The notes under the pieces are model-generated. The model ran no database searches, was not told the DNA's origin, and saw only the letters and a list, made by a program, of their open reading frames with translations. Both the position numbers and the translations under genes were made by a program. From Geobacillus zalihae NBRC 101842 (GTDB lineage Bacteria; Bacillota; Bacilli; Bacillales; Anoxybacillaceae), in contig NZ_BCPV01000001.1 of assembly GCF_001544135.1 (NCBI RefSeq), forward strand, positions 1 through 64,000: a stretch of 64,000 nucleotides of DNA, written 5' to 3'. This document shows, piece after piece, positions 18,230 through 27,330 of the stretch. The first letter of the stretch is position 1. Each line of letters opens with the position of its first letter.

Positions 18230-19423
18230 TTAAAAATGAAGCATATGTCCTAATTTTTCATGTTTCGTGCGCAAATATTTTTCATTTTCCTTTTTCGCTG
18301 GCATCTGAATGGGCACCCGTTCAACGACTTCGAGTCCATGCCCTTTTAAGCCGGCGATTTTGCGCGGGTTGTTCGTGAGCAGGCGCATTTTCGTCACGCC
18401 AAGATCTTTCAAAATTTGCGCCCCGATGCCATAATCGCGCAAATCGGCGGGGAAGCCCAGTTTTTCGTTCGCTTCGACCGTATCATAACCTTGCTCCTGC
18501 AACTTGTAAGCGCGCAACTTGTTCATAAGGCCGATGCCGCGCCCTTCTTGGCGCATGTAAAGCAACACCCCGCGCCCTTCCGCCTCGATTTGCCTGAGCG
18601 CCGCATGCAGCTGCGGACCGCAGTCGCACCGGTACGAGCCAAACACATCGCCAGTTAAGCATTCGGAATGGACGCGCACCAAGATCGGCTCATCCGGGAT
18701 GATCTCTCCTTTGACAAGCGCCACATGCTCTTTTCCGTCGAGCACGTTTGTGTAGCCGATGGCGCGAAATTCGCCGAATTCGGTCGGCAGCCAAACGTCC
18801 ACCTCCCGTTTCACGAGCTTTTCCCGCTGACTCCGATAGGCGATCAAATCTTTGATCGTGATCATTTTCAATCCGAACTGATCGGCGATTTGCCGCAAAT
18901 CAGGAACGCGAGCCATCGTCCCGTCCTCTTTAATGATTTCGCAAATGACGCCGGCCGGCTTCGCGCCGCACAAACGGGCCAAATCGACCGCCGCTTCCGT
19001 ATGGCCGGCGCGCCGCAAGACGCCCCCCTTTTTCGCAATCAACGGAAAAACGTGGCCAGGACGTTTAAAATCGCTCGCTTTCACATTCGGATCAAGCAGC
19101 GCCTGAATCGTCGCCGCCCGCTCGTAGGCGCTGATTCCCGTCGTTGTCGTTTTGTAGTCGACACTCACCGTAAACGCTGTGCCATGCGCGTCCGTGTTAT
19201 GAGTGACCATCGGCTCAAGCTCGAGCCGCTCCGCCAATTCCTCCGTAATCGGCACGCAGACGAGCCCGCGGCCATGAGTGATCATAAAGTTAATGACATC
19301 CGGCGTAGCTTTTTCGGCCAGCACGACAAAATCGCCTTCATTTTCGCGGTCTTCGTCATCGCAAACGATGATCACTTCTCCGTTTTTCAGCGCCGAAAGC
19401 GCTGCTTCAATCGTGTCAAACAT
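18230..19423 (-). CDS. ribBA: Bifunctional DHBP synthase / GTP cyclohydrolase II
   Basis: 397 residues with two catalytic domains. N-terminal RibB ([23 protein letters not shown]) makes dihydroxybutanone phosphate from ribulose-5-P. C-terminal RibA (from about 205) opens GTP, with the zinc cysteines in [15 protein letters not shown] and the motif [17 protein letters not shown] precedes the ATG by 8 bases. Both products feed RibH and RibD. Third gene of the operon. Confidence 0.96.
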   Translation of the reverse strand: MFDTIEAALSALKNGEVIIVCDDEDRENEGDFVVLAEKATPDVINFMITHGRGLVCVPITEELAERLELEPMVTHNTDAHGTAFTVSVDYKTTTTGISAYERAATIQALLDPNVKASDFKRPGHVFPLIAKKGGVLRRAGHTEAAVDLARLCGAKPAGVICEIIKEDGTMARVPDLRQIADQFGLKMITIKDLIAYRSQREKLVKREVDVWLPTEFGEFRAIGYTNVLDGKEHVALVKGEIIPDEPILVRVHSECLTGDVFGSYRCDCGPQLHAALRQIEAEGRGVLLYMRQEGRGIGLMNKLRAYKLQEQGYDTVEANEKLGFPADLRDYGIGAQILKDLGVTKMRLLTNNPRKIAGLKGHGLEVVERVPIQMPAKKENEKYLRTKHEKLGHMLHF

Positions 19424-19444
19424 CAAGCTTGCCCCCCTTTTCCA

Positions 19445-20089
19445 CTATTTATAGCCGTGCTGCTCCAAAAATTCGACCGTCAATTTGGAGGTCGGCGTCG
19501 CTTTCGCGTCGAGGAAAGCGGCGACGTACTTGCCGATCATGTCGCACTCGATATTGACGAGATCGCCCGGCCGCTTTTCGCCTAAAATCGTCGCCTCACG
19601 CGTATGCGGAATGAGTGAAACGATGAACGTGCGCTCGCTCAGACCGAAAATCGTCAAGCTCGTCCCATCGACAGCGACCGATCCTTTCTCAATCATATAG
19701 GCGCGCAGCGAGGCCGGCACTTCGATTTCATAGTAGACGGCGTTCGCTTTCGGCCACTGCCGGATGATGCGCCCGACGCCGTCCACATGCCCGGTGACGA
19801 AATGGCCGCCAAACCGTCCCCCAGCCGCCATTGCCCGCTCCAAATTCACCTTCGATCCCGGCTTTAATGTTTTTAGCGCCGTCGCTTTCACCGTCTCCGG
19901 CATGACATCGACCGTAAACTGCCGTTCGGTGAACGATGTGACGGTCAAGCAGACGCCGTTGACGGCGATGCTGTCGCCAAGCCGCACATCTTCGAGCACC
20001 CGCTTGGCGCCAATCGTCATCACGATGGCGTCGCCGGTTTGCTTCATTTGTTCGATCGTGCCGATCTCTTCAATAATGCCAGTGAACAC
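19445..20089 (-). CDS. ribE: Riboflavin synthase alpha subunit
   Basis: 214 residues made of two similar lumazine-binding barrels. The first begins MFTGIIEEIGTIEQ and contains SIAVNGVCLTV; the second contains SVAVDGTSLTIFGL. It dismutates two dimethyl-ribityllumazine molecules to riboflavin. The start overlaps the ribD 3' end by 46 bases, so it is translated inside the ribD message. The C-terminal tail ends TVEFLEQHGYK. Confidence 0.95.
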   Translation of the reverse strand: MFTGIIEEIGTIEQMKQTGDAIVMTIGAKRVLEDVRLGDSIAVNGVCLTVTSFTERQFTVDVMPETVKATALKTLKPGSKVNLERAMAAGGRFGGHFVTGHVDGVGRIIRQWPKANAVYYEIEVPASLRAYMIEKGSVAVDGTSLTIFGLSERTFIVSLIPHTREATILGEKRPGDLVNIECDMIGKYVAAFLDAKATPTSKLTVEFLEQHGYK

Positions 20090-21186
20090 AACGATTCCTC
20101 CTTCCGTTTCGGCGCGGCGACGATTTTGATGTCCGGGCCGATCGTCTCGATGCGGCGGATGTCAAGCTCCACCGCTTCAGCAAGCCGGGCGAAGCCAAGG
20201 CCGCCGACCGGCGTCGGCGCCCCGCGGCCGCCGATCAGCTTCGGAGCGATATAGGCGATGACCTCATTGACTGCTCCCGCGCGGAGGAAGCTGTCATGAA
20301 CGCGCGAGCCGCCTTCGACAAACAGCGACATGACTCCCTGCTCCCCAAGCAGACGGAGCACATCGCGGACATCGATCTGGGCCGTCGGCATTGAAAATAC
20401 GCGCACCCCAAGGCGCTCATACGCCGCCGCTTGTTCCCGACTGACGCCGCCGGTGATGATCCACGTTTCTGCTTCCTTGTCAGCGACGACATGGGCGTCA
20501 AGCGGTGTACGCAATTTTGTATCCAAAATGATGCGGAGCGGATTTTTCCGCTTTTCCCCAAAGCGGACGGTAAGCTTCGGGTTGTCGGTCAAAACGGTGT
20601 TGACACCGACCAAAATGGCGTCATGCTGCGCACGAAGGCGATGGACATCCTCACGCGCCGCGCTTGATGTAATCCATTTGCTTTCCCCCGTCGCCGTCGC
20701 GATTTTGCCATCGAGGCTGCATGCGAACTTCAACGTGACAAACGGCGTTTTTGCGGCGATATAGTGGAAAAACATCCGATTCAATTCGTCCGCTTCGTCT
20801 TTTAATACGCCAACATCAACGTCAATGCCCGCTTGGCGCAGCTTGGCAATCCCTTTTCCCGCGACAAGCGGATTCGGGTCGGTCGTGGCAACGACGACGC
20901 GACGGACGCCCGCCTGGATGAGCAAATCGGCACATGGCGGCGTTTTTCCATAATGGCTGCACGGCTCAAGCGTCACGTACACCGTCGCACCGCGCGCCTT
21001 CTCGCCAGCCATGCGGATCGCATAGACTTCCGCGTGCGGCTCACCCGCTTTCAAATGGGCGCCAAGCCCAACAACCGTCCCACCGTTGACAACGACCGCG
21101 CCAACGGCAGGATTGGGAGACGTTTGCCCAACTCCAGCTTTGGCCACATCGAGAGCGAGCCGCATATAATGTTCATCGTTATGCAC
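20044..21186 (-). CDS. ribD: Bifunctional deaminase/reductase RibD
   Basis: Two early riboflavin steps in one protein: an N-terminal cytidine-deaminase-like domain with zinc motifs GEPHAEVYAIRMAGE and TLEPCSHYGKTPPCADLL, then a reductase domain from about residue 150 (LKFACSLDGKIATATGESKW). GTG at 21186 is the likely start, after AAGGAGGGAG. That gives 380 residues, somewhat longer than B. subtilis RibD because the C-terminus runs on into ribE. First gene of the operon, under the FMN riboswitch. Confidence 0.93.
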   Translation of the reverse strand: MHNDEHYMRLALDVAKAGVGQTSPNPAVGAVVVNGGTVVGLGAHLKAGEPHAEVYAIRMAGEKARGATVYVTLEPCSHYGKTPPCADLLIQAGVRRVVVATTDPNPLVAGKGIAKLRQAGIDVDVGVLKDEADELNRMFFHYIAAKTPFVTLKFACSLDGKIATATGESKWITSSAAREDVHRLRAQHDAILVGVNTVLTDNPKLTVRFGEKRKNPLRIILDTKLRTPLDAHVVADKEAETWIITGGVSREQAAAYERLGVRVFSMPTAQIDVRDVLRLLGEQGVMSLFVEGGSRVHDSFLRAGAVNEVIAYIAPKLIGGRGAPTPVGGLGFARLAEAVELDIRRIETIGPDIKIVAAPKRKEESLCSLALLKRSARSNK

Positions 21187-21214
21187 CGCACTCCCTCCTT
21201 CAATAAAAATGAAA

Positions 21215-21236
21215 CCCCCGGGATGTCCCCGGGGGC
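21215..21236 (-). terminator. Regulated terminator of the FMN riboswitch
   Basis: GCCCCCGGG and CCCGGGGGT-type arms form a very stable stem followed by TTTCATTTTTA on the minus strand, between the aptamer and the ribD ribosome site. This is the expected expression platform for premature termination when FMN is bound. Confidence 0.85.
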
Positions 21237-21395
21237 TCATCGATGAGAGAATGACCAATGATGCGCAAACAAACACATGTTCGCCAAGCAGGCTATACCG
21301 GCCGGTCGGAAACAAAAGATACTACCATGCCTAGTCGGCCGACAGACGCTGCCCACGCGGTCTGAACCGGCCGAAAACAGCCGTGCGCATATTGG

Positions 21396-21525
21396 CATCC
21401 TTCTCCCATCCAGACTATACTGTCGGCTCCGGAATCGCACCGGATCCTGCCTTTCGGCTCGCGGGCTGAGGGGCGGAAAGCCCCATCACCGCCGGTCGGG
21501 AATTTCACCCTGCCCCGAAGGATGC
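21396..21525 (-). ncRNA. FMN riboswitch (RFN element)
   Basis: On the minus strand the conserved blocks occur in order: CCTTCGGGGCAGGGTGAAAT, TCCCGACCGGCGGT, AGCCCGCGAGC, GATCCGGTGCGATTCCGG, GCCGACAGTATAGTCTGGAT and GGGAGAAGGAT. This is the RFN aptamer that binds FMN. With the terminator nearer ribD it makes riboflavin synthesis respond to FMN level. Confidence 0.96.
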
Positions 21526-21545
21526 ATCACGATATCGTTATGTTC

Positions 21546-21551
21546 ATTATA
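21546..21551 (-). promoter_or_regulatory. -10 box of the rib operon
   Basis: TGGTATAAT on the minus strand is an extended -10 element about 20 bases before the RFN aptamer. No good -35 is visible at 17 bases. Confidence 0.6.
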
Positions 21552-21573
21552 CCACACGAAACGCCCTGCATCA

Positions 21574-21681
21574 TCATTCCGCAACCCAAATCCAATACGC
21601 CGCTCCCCACAACAGGCTGGCCGCAAGCAAAAAGAAAAACAAGCGCCAGTTGTTTCGAACAGTCCGATCATCCTCGCTCAT
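21574..21681 (-). CDS. Candidate 35-residue single-pass membrane protein
   Basis: A short frame starting 7 bases after the ppiB stop. It reads MSEDDRTVRNNWRLFFFLLA, then ASLLWGAAYWIWVAE. The polar, charged first 13 residues followed by one hydrophobic span of about 20 residues are typical of small bacterial membrane proteins. There is no clear ribosome site, so translation would rely on coupling to ppiB; that is the main doubt. The end lies about 22 bases before the rib -10 box. Function unknown. Confidence 0.45.
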   Translation of the reverse strand: MSEDDRTVRNNWRLFFFLLAASLLWGAAYWIWVAE

Positions 21682-21688
21682 GCGCTGT

Positions 21689-22129
21689 TTACGGTTCGTC
21701 AAATACTTTCACTTCCTTCATCACGTCGCCGTTTTTCATCGTCTTCACGACGTCCATGCCCGATGTCACTTGGCCAAAGACGGTGTGCACCCCATCCAAG
21801 TGCGGCTGCGGCTCGTGGACGATAAAGAACTGGCAGCTGCCGGTGTCGCGGCCGCGGTGCGCCATTGACATCGCGCCGGTGACATGTCGGTGTGGATTGT
21901 TGTCCGTCTCGCACGGGATCGTATAGCCGGCATCGCCCGTTCCATTGCCGCGTGGACATCCTCCTTGGCTGACAAATCCAGGGATGACGCGGTGGAACGT
22001 CAACCCGTTATAAAAGCCTTCGTTTGCGAGCTTCTCAAAATTGGCCACCGTCGCCGGCGCCTCGTTTGGGAACAGTTCAAACTCGATTTTCCCGCCGTTT
22101 TCCATGAGAATATATCCTTTTTTCGCCAC
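21689..22129 (-). CDS. ppiB: Peptidyl-prolyl cis-trans isomerase (cyclophilin)
   Basis: Cytoplasmic cyclophilin that speeds proline isomerisation in folding. Signature segments are [39 protein letters not shown] and [12 protein letters not shown] favour the GTG start at 22129 ([13 protein letters not shown], 146 residues), 10 bases after AAGGAG. An ATG two codons earlier (22135) has only 4-base spacing. Slightly extended at the C-terminus by a charged tail relative to the 143-residue B. subtilis PpiB. Confidence 0.93.
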   Translation of the reverse strand: MAKKGYILMENGGKIEFELFPNEAPATVANFEKLANEGFYNGLTFHRVIPGFVSQGGCPRGNGTGDAGYTIPCETDNNPHRHVTGAMSMAHRGRDTGSCQFFIVHEPQPHLDGVHTVFGQVTSGMDVVKTMKNGDVMKEVKVFDEP

Positions 22130-22313
22130 AAGCATCCAGCTCCTTTTCGACATCGAAACTGCTTTTATCATACCATGATGGCCAAGTGAAACAAAAGAAA
22201 AAATGTCTTTTCAAATTCGCACGCCGCCTGACCGCGTCGCGTTTTTCCGATAGCCAAGCAGGCGAGCGTACGGTATAATGATAATGCATTTTCGTAAACA
22301 GGAGGCGAGCTAT

Positions 22314-23192
22314 GTGAAACGAACGATCGCTTCATCGCTGCTTTGGGCGGTGCTCTTGGCATCTCCGGGCATCGCAGCGGCCGATGCCGCGCCGGGCGAT
22401 GTCATTGTGACGCTCGGGGAAAACTTAACGAATGAACAAAAGCAAAAAGTGCTCGACGAAATGAAGGCGCCGGACGGGGCGCAAACGATCACCGTCTCAA
22501 ACGTTGAGGAGCATAAATATTTGGACGGACTCATTCCGAAAGCGCAAATCGGCACGCGCGCCATCTCGTCGTCGATGATCACGATAAAAGAGCCCGGCTC
22601 GGGGCTTCATGTCGAAACGCACAACATCACATGGGTGACGAAAGAGATGTATACAAACGCCTTGATCACCGCAGGGGTGAAAGATGCCGATATTTACATC
22701 ACCGCTCCGTTCCCGGTTTCCGGCACCGCAGCGCTGACGGGGCTGATGAAGGCGTATGAAATTTCCTCGGACCAAGCCATCCCTGATGATGTCAAAAAAG
22801 TGGCGAACGAGGAAATGGTGCAGACGGCGAAGCTCGCCGATTCGATCGGCGCGGACAAAGCGGTCGCCCTGCTGGCGAAAATCAAACAAGAAATCGCCAA
22901 CAACCCACCGCAGACGGACGCTGATTTGCGCGCCCTTATTGAAAAAATCGCCAACGACCTTGGCATTACGCTGAGCGAGAATGAAATCAACAACCTGATT
23001 TCCCTTTTCCATAAAATGCAAAATGCCCATATTAATTGGGATCAAGTGAATGATCAGCTGAGCAAGGCGAAAGAACAGCTATCGGCGTTTTTGCAGTCAG
23101 AAGAAGGGAAAACGTTCATTCAAAATCTGATCGACATCTTGAAAGAAATTTGGAACGCGATCAAATCAGCATTTTCCTCAAATCAACAATGA
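22314..23192 (+). CDS. ypuA: Secreted DUF1002 protein (YpuA-like)
   Basis: 292 residues from a GTG start with AGGAGG 8 bases upstream. The N-terminus (KRTIASSLLWAVLLASPGIA, then AADAAPGD) is a signal peptide with an AxA-type cleavage site. The mature part begins GDVIVTLGENLTNEQKQKVL, the DUF1002 signature, and ends in a helical region (DQLSKAKEQLSAFLQSEEG). The protein is probably exported; its role is unknown, and B. subtilis ypuA lies in the same neighbourhood. TATAAT at 22274-22279 may be its -10, without a good -35. Confidence 0.8.
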   Translation: MKRTIASSLLWAVLLASPGIAAADAAPGDVIVTLGENLTNEQKQKVLDEMKAPDGAQTITVSNVEEHKYLDGLIPKAQIGTRAISSSMITIKEPGSGLHVETHNITWVTKEMYTNALITAGVKDADIYITAPFPVSGTAALTGLMKAYEISSDQAIPDDVKKVANEEMVQTAKLADSIGADKAVALLAKIKQEIANNPPQTDADLRALIEKIANDLGITLSENEINNLISLFHKMQNAHINWDQVNDQLSKAKEQLSAFLQSEEGKTFIQNLIDILKEIWNAIKSAFSSNQQ

Positions 23193-23197
23193 AAGAA

Positions 23198-23231
23198 GGC
23201 GCCCCAAAAAAAGCAGCGGGCGCCTTTTCTT
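23198..23231 (+). terminator. Terminator of ypuA
   Basis: GGCGCCC and GGGCGCC arms with a 13-base A-rich loop, followed by TTTTCTTTG, 6 bases after the ypuA stop. Lies between convergent ypuA and lysA. Confidence 0.85.
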
Positions 23232-23264
23232 TGTGGAGGCCGTTCTCTTTCCAACCGGCGGCCT

Positions 23265-24584
23265 TCACTTTTTCACTTTCGTTTTCAAAGGCAAATCATA
23301 TTGGATCAAATCTTCATATGTCTCCCGTTTCACAACGAGCTGGGCGTCGCCGTTTTCAACGAACACAACGGCTGGGCGCGGCAGACGGTTGTAATTGTTC
23401 GCCATGGAATAGCCGTAAGCGCCGGTGCAAAAAACGGCCAAATAATCGCCCGGCTTCGCTTCCGGCAGGGCGATGTCCCAAATGAGCATGTCGCCTGACT
23501 CGCAACACTTCCCGGCGATCGATACGACTTCCGTCGGCTCGCCGAACACCCGGTTGGCGAGCGCGGCTTCGTATTTCGCTCCGTAAAGCGCCGGACGGAT
23601 GTTGTCGCTCATGCCGCCGTCAACGGCAATATAGGTGCGGACGTTGGGCACCTCTTTGCGCGAACCGATCGTATAAATCGTCGTTCCGGCATCACCCACG
23701 AGCGACCGGCCCGGCTCGATCCAAATTTCCGGCAACGGCAAGCGGCAAGCTTCGGCCTGCCTTTTCACCTCTTCCACGATGCAGTCGACGTACGCTGTCA
23801 CCGGAATCGGGTCGTCTTCCTCCGTATAGCGGATGCCAAAGCCGCCGCCAAGATTGACAACCGCTGGGACAAATCCGTGCGCCTTGTTCCACTCCGCCAG
23901 CTTGGCAAACACTTTTTGCGCCGCGAGCACAAACCCAGCTGTTTCAAAAATTTGCGAGCCGATATGGCAATGAACGCCGAGCAGCTGAAACGCGGCCGAT
24001 GCCATGACACGGCGAAACGCCTCGTCCGCCTGACCGTTGTTTAAGTCAAAGCCGAACTTTGAATCTTCTTGCCCGGTTAAAATGTAATCGTGCGTATGCG
24101 CCTCGACCCCCGGCGTCACGCGGAGCAAAACCGGCACCGTCCGACCGGATGACTCCGCCAGCTCTTCGATCAGCTCGAGTTCGTAAAAGTTGTCGGCAAC
24201 GATGCAGCCGATGCCGTGTTCAAGCGACATCGCCAATTCGTCCCGGCTTTTGTTGTTGCCATGAAAATGGATGCGCTCAGGCGGAAAACCGGCCGCAAGC
24301 GCCGTATACAGCTCACCGCCTGAGACGACGTCAAGCGACAATCCCTCCTCAGCGGCCAGCTGCACGATGGCGACGGCGGAAAACGCCTTGCTCGCATACG
24401 CGACTTGCGCCCGCACGCCGTGGCGCTGGAACGCTTCTTTAAACGCGCGCGCCCGAGCGCGGATCAACGCAACGTCATAAATATAAAGCGGCGTGCCATA
24501 CGTTTTGGCCAACTCGACCACATCGACGCCGCCGATTTCCAAATGCCCTTGTTCATTCACGCGGCTTGTCCCGTGAAGAAACAT
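23265..24584 (-). CDS. lysA: Diaminopimelate decarboxylase
   Basis: Last step of lysine synthesis, meso-diaminopimelate to lysine, PLP-dependent, 439 residues. The PLP lysine is in YASKAFSAVA (about residue 63); HFHGNNKS, GGGFGIRY, EPGRSLVG and CCESGDM follow. Placed after spoVAF as in B. subtilis. Besides protein synthesis, diaminopimelate balance matters for the spore cortex. It has its own leader containing a terminator, so expression is probably regulated separately from spoVA. Confidence 0.96.
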   Translation of the reverse strand: MFLHGTSRVNEQGHLEIGGVDVVELAKTYGTPLYIYDVALIRARARAFKEAFQRHGVRAQVAYASKAFSAVAIVQLAAEEGLSLDVVSGGELYTALAAGFPPERIHFHGNNKSRDELAMSLEHGIGCIVADNFYELELIEELAESSGRTVPVLLRVTPGVEAHTHDYILTGQEDSKFGFDLNNGQADEAFRRVMASAAFQLLGVHCHIGSQIFETAGFVLAAQKVFAKLAEWNKAHGFVPAVVNLGGGFGIRYTEEDDPIPVTAYVDCIVEEVKRQAEACRLPLPEIWIEPGRSLVGDAGTTIYTIGSRKEVPNVRTYIAVDGGMSDNIRPALYGAKYEAALANRVFGEPTEVVSIAGKCCESGDMLIWDIALPEAKPGDYLAVFCTGAYGYSMANNYNRLPRPAVVFVENGDAQLVVKRETYEDLIQYDLPLKTKVKK

Positions 24585-24625
24585 CGCAAACCCCTCATTC
24601 CTCTATCGAAATCGCATGGCAAAAG

Positions 24626-24660
24626 CAAAAAAGACAGTTTGCAAAATCGGCAACTGCCTT
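24626..24660 (-). terminator. Terminator inside the lysA leader
   Basis: On the minus strand GGCAGTTGC and GCAAACTGTC pair (one bulge, one G-T pair) around a CGATTTT loop and are followed by TTTTTT. It ends about 45 bases before the lysA ATG and downstream of the presumed lysA promoter, so it would act as an attenuator rather than ending spoVA. Confidence 0.7.
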
Positions 24661-24841
24661 TACAAAATGGAAAACCGCAAAGCGCCATCGGCTCTGCCTT
24701 GAAACGGAAGGCCGCACACCCCGCGCTGGGCCATGCCCATTCCGCCCGTGCAAACGTGCGAAGCACTGAGGCAAGCACCATCAGTGCAAGCAATTAAATA
24801 TAACTTATCATAATTATAAAAAAGTTGCAATAGCGCTAAAA
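24661..24841 (-). promoter_or_regulatory. lysA promoter region and untranslated leader
   Basis: Between the spoVA terminator and lysA, an AT-rich stretch (minus strand TTGCAACTTTTTTATAATTA and TATGATAAGTTATATTTAAT) probably holds the promoter. A GC-rich leader of about 130 bases with several self-complementary pieces follows and ends in the terminator described above. I cannot assign it to a riboswitch class; conserved L-box blocks are not seen. No convincing coding frame. Confidence 0.45.
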
Positions 24842-24847
24842 CGAAAA

Positions 24848-24879
24848 AAGCGGCCGCCAATAGGTGGAAACGGCCGCTT
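24848..24879 (-). terminator. Terminator of the spoVA operon
   Basis: AAGCGGCCG and CGGCCGCTT form a perfect 9-bp stem, followed on the minus strand by TTTTTTCG. It lies 18 bases after the spoVAF stop. Confidence 0.9.
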
Positions 24880-24897
24880 CCAAATGGATCGTTCGCG

Positions 24898-26376
24898 TCA
24901 TGACGGCTGTTTTTGCCGGTCTTGCGGGTGAACGATGCTCGGGCGCACTCTCGCTCCGGCAACCGAACGGCGGACGACAATTTGCATAAATGCCGCTGGA
25001 TCGAACGGGATGAACGGCCATAAGTACGGCGTATTAAGCGAGCGGATGCTGGCGAGCCAAAGCAAATAAACGGTCGTGCCAATGACGAGCCCGGGCACTT
25101 TAAACAAGGCGACAAGAATGACCAATGCCAATCGAGAAATCTTATTCGCCACGCTCAACTCATAGCTTGGCGTCGCAAAGGAACCGATCGCCGCCACCGA
25201 AATGTACAAGATCACTTCCGGCACAAACAGCCCGACATCGATGGCGATTTGTCCGATCAAGACGGCGGCAATCAAACCCATCGCGGTTGATAGCGGCGTC
25301 GGGGTATGAATGGCTGCCATCCGCAAAAACTCAATCCCAAAATCAGCGAGCAAAATTTGCACAATGATCGGGATGTTCGTTTGTTTGTTCGGCCCAATAA
25401 ACGCCCATGATTCGGGCAGCAACGACGGTTCAAGGACGAACAGCACCCACAGCGGCAGCAAAAACAACGACGTCAAAATGCCTAAAAACCGCACCCAGCG
25501 CACAAACGTCCCGACCCCTGGCGACTGCCGGTATTCCTCGGCATGCTGGACGTGGTGAAAAAATGTTGTCGGCGTGATGATGACGCTTGGCGATGTATCA
25601 ACCATAATGAGCACGTGCCCTTCAAGCAGGTGCGTCGCTGCTACATCTGGCCTCTCGGTGTAACGGACGAGCGGGTACGGGTTGTATCCTTGCTTGACTA
25701 AAAACTCTTCGACTGTTTTGTCGCCCATCGTCAGTCCATCGACGTTGATTTGCTGCAACTCTTTCTTGACGAGTTCAACAAGCCCCGGGTCAGCGACGTC
25801 TTTAATATAGGCGATGCATACGTCCGTTTTTGACCGCTCGCCGACTTGCAAAATTTCAAAGCGCAGCCGCTCGTCGCGGATGCGGCGGCGGGTGAGCGCC
25901 GTGTTGACAATGATGTTCTCGACATAGCCGTCGCGGGCGCCGCGCACAACTTTTTCCGTATCCGGCTCTTGCGGCTGCCGACCCGGATAGCTGCGGACGT
26001 CGACAGCAAATCCGGTCGATTCGCCTTCAATCAAGACGATGATCAAGCCCGACAGCAGCTTGTCAACCGCTTCGTCGAGGCTCGTCACCGGACTGACTTG
26101 CTGATGAACGAGTCGATTTTCGATGATCTGCCACGCTTGGGACGCCTGGCGTTCATCATCGTTGACGCGCACAATTTGTTTTAACAATTCGATAATGTAT
26201 TGCGTGTCGCATAAACCGTTGCAGTAGTAAATATGTACTTCCCGGTTTAGGACATCAATTTTCCGCACGCCTAAATCAAAGCTTGTCCCGACGCCGATCC
26301 GCTGTTGCAAAAACTTCGCGTTGTCAACGAGCCGCTTCGCGATCGGCGCTTTCGGTTTCTTTTCTTTTTCCGGCAT
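24898..26376 (-). CDS. spoVAF: Stage V sporulation protein SpoVAF (GerA-like)
   Basis: 492-residue membrane protein related to the A subunit of germinant receptors: a large soluble N-terminal domain (to about 290), then about five membrane segments and the cytoplasmic tail [20 protein letters not shown] lies 8 bases before [11 protein letters not shown]. Last gene of the spoVA operon, made in the forespore and linked to germination and dipicolinate movement. Its start lies inside spoVAEA (53-base overlap). Confidence 0.93.
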   Translation of the reverse strand: MPEKEKKPKAPIAKRLVDNAKFLQQRIGVGTSFDLGVRKIDVLNREVHIYYCNGLCDTQYIIELLKQIVRVNDDERQASQAWQIIENRLVHQQVSPVTSLDEAVDKLLSGLIIVLIEGESTGFAVDVRSYPGRQPQEPDTEKVVRGARDGYVENIIVNTALTRRRIRDERLRFEILQVGERSKTDVCIAYIKDVADPGLVELVKKELQQINVDGLTMGDKTVEEFLVKQGYNPYPLVRYTERPDVAATHLLEGHVLIMVDTSPSVIITPTTFFHHVQHAEEYRQSPGVGTFVRWVRFLGILTSLFLLPLWVLFVLEPSLLPESWAFIGPNKQTNIPIIVQILLADFGIEFLRMAAIHTPTPLSTAMGLIAAVLIGQIAIDVGLFVPEVILYISVAAIGSFATPSYELSVANKISRLALVILVALFKVPGLVIGTTVYLLWLASIRSLNTPYLWPFIPFDPAAFMQIVVRRSVAGARVRPSIVHPQDRQKQPS

Positions 26377-26938
26377 GGCCACCACTCCTTTCGAGAATCA
26401 ACTCGACCGCCTTGCGCGTAATCGGCGCTCCGTATTTCGCATGGTCTCGGTATCCCATTTTGCCGATGTCGCCGATGCCGACGATGAGCGGAATGTTCAG
26501 CCGGTCAAGGCAGTAGACGGTATCGCCATTGATCCGCCCGATCTCGAGGTCCCGGAAGCCTTCTTTATCGACCCCATATTCGGTCATCACGCCGTCACGG
26601 TCGATGCTCACATGCACTTTTGTCCATTCATGCTGGTGCGTATTGGAGGCAACCGCCAGCGCCCCAAGCACCTCAATTTGCTCATGCCCCGCCACATAGC
26701 GAAGCGCCTGCTCTCCGGCCCCCTCCCCGAGGGCGCCGCAATCGTCAAACATGACAAACACTGGATCGTGCGGCGTTTGCAAAATGAGTTCGACCAACTG
26801 TTCACCGCTCAGTTTCGTCGGATTGCCTTGCGAGCGGGAAATGCAACGGCCGCCGATCTCGGCGGCAACCCGCTCAATCGCCCGGCAGGCGAACTCGTCC
26901 CCATCCGTTACGAAAATGACTCGTCGTTTTTCCATCAT
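26324..26938 (-). CDS. spoVAEA: Stage V sporulation protein SpoVAEA
   Basis: 204-residue soluble protein. It starts [20 protein letters not shown] after AAAGGG and contains [14 protein letters not shown] and [11 protein letters not shown], typical of the SpoVAEa family, which sits between spoVAEB and spoVAF in Bacillus. Its role in the dipicolinate channel complex is accessory. A second ATG one codon later is also possible. The C-terminus is basic and overlaps the spoVAF start. Confidence 0.92.
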   Translation of the reverse strand: MMEKRRVIFVTDGDEFACRAIERVAAEIGGRCISRSQGNPTKLSGEQLVELILQTPHDPVFVMFDDCGALGEGAGEQALRYVAGHEQIEVLGALAVASNTHQHEWTKVHVSIDRDGVMTEYGVDKEGFRDLEIGRINGDTVYCLDRLNIPLIVGIGDIGKMGYRDHAKYGAPITRKAVELILERSGGHAGKRKETESADREAAR

Positions 26939-26940
26939 CT

Positions 26941-27291
26941 CTACCCTTTCGGTTTGCAAGTGAGCGCCGCGGCAAAAGAGCCAGCCACGATAAAAGCGAA
27001 CAAGGCGCCGGCAAATCGGAACACCGCTGCTCCGGTTTCGACAAATCCCTCCGGCCGCGGTTCTGCCATGGCTCCTTTCGCCAACCAATACCCAAATCCG
27101 CATAGCGGCATCGTCGCCCCGGCGCCAGCCCAAGCGACGAATGGATCATAGACGCCGCCAAAGCCAAGGAGTACGCCAAAGACGACAAGCGAACCGGCGA
27201 CGCCAGCCGGCGTCCATTTGCCGCGGTCGATGATGAGCTGAACGATGGCGCACAGCAGCCCGCCGGCGAGAAAGGCACGGACGTATTCCAT
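26941..27291 (-). CDS. spoVAEB: Stage V sporulation protein SpoVAEB
   Basis: Small membrane protein of 116 residues starting [20 protein letters not shown] after GGAGGG. Contains [20 protein letters not shown], which is also recognisable in SpoVAC (FAGAGATMLITGLANAI), showing the two are paralogues. Part of the membrane channel that moves calcium dipicolinate into the forespore and out at germination. Confidence 0.93.
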   Translation of the reverse strand: MEYVRAFLAGGLLCAIVQLIIDRGKWTPAGVAGSLVVFGVLLGFGGVYDPFVAWAGAGATMPLCGFGYWLAKGAMAEPRPEGFVETGAAVFRFAGALFAFIVAGSFAAALTCKPKG

Positions 27292-27330
27292 ATCACATTC
27301 CCTCCTGATCGTTCCCAAATAAAAGGCGTC

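Noticed and set aside
20044-20089. RibD-RibE overlap as a fusion or frameshift
   Set aside because: Both proteins have complete family ends and the overlap keeps separate frames; it is an ordinary coupled overlap.
24557-24793. Open frame across the lysA leader (minus strand)
   Set aside because: It runs through the terminator and the lysA start, has no ribosome site and odd Cys-rich composition; judged chance.
24661-24841. Lysine riboswitch before lysA
   Set aside because: Position and terminator fit, but the conserved L-box blocks could not be found by eye. Kept only as an unassigned leader.
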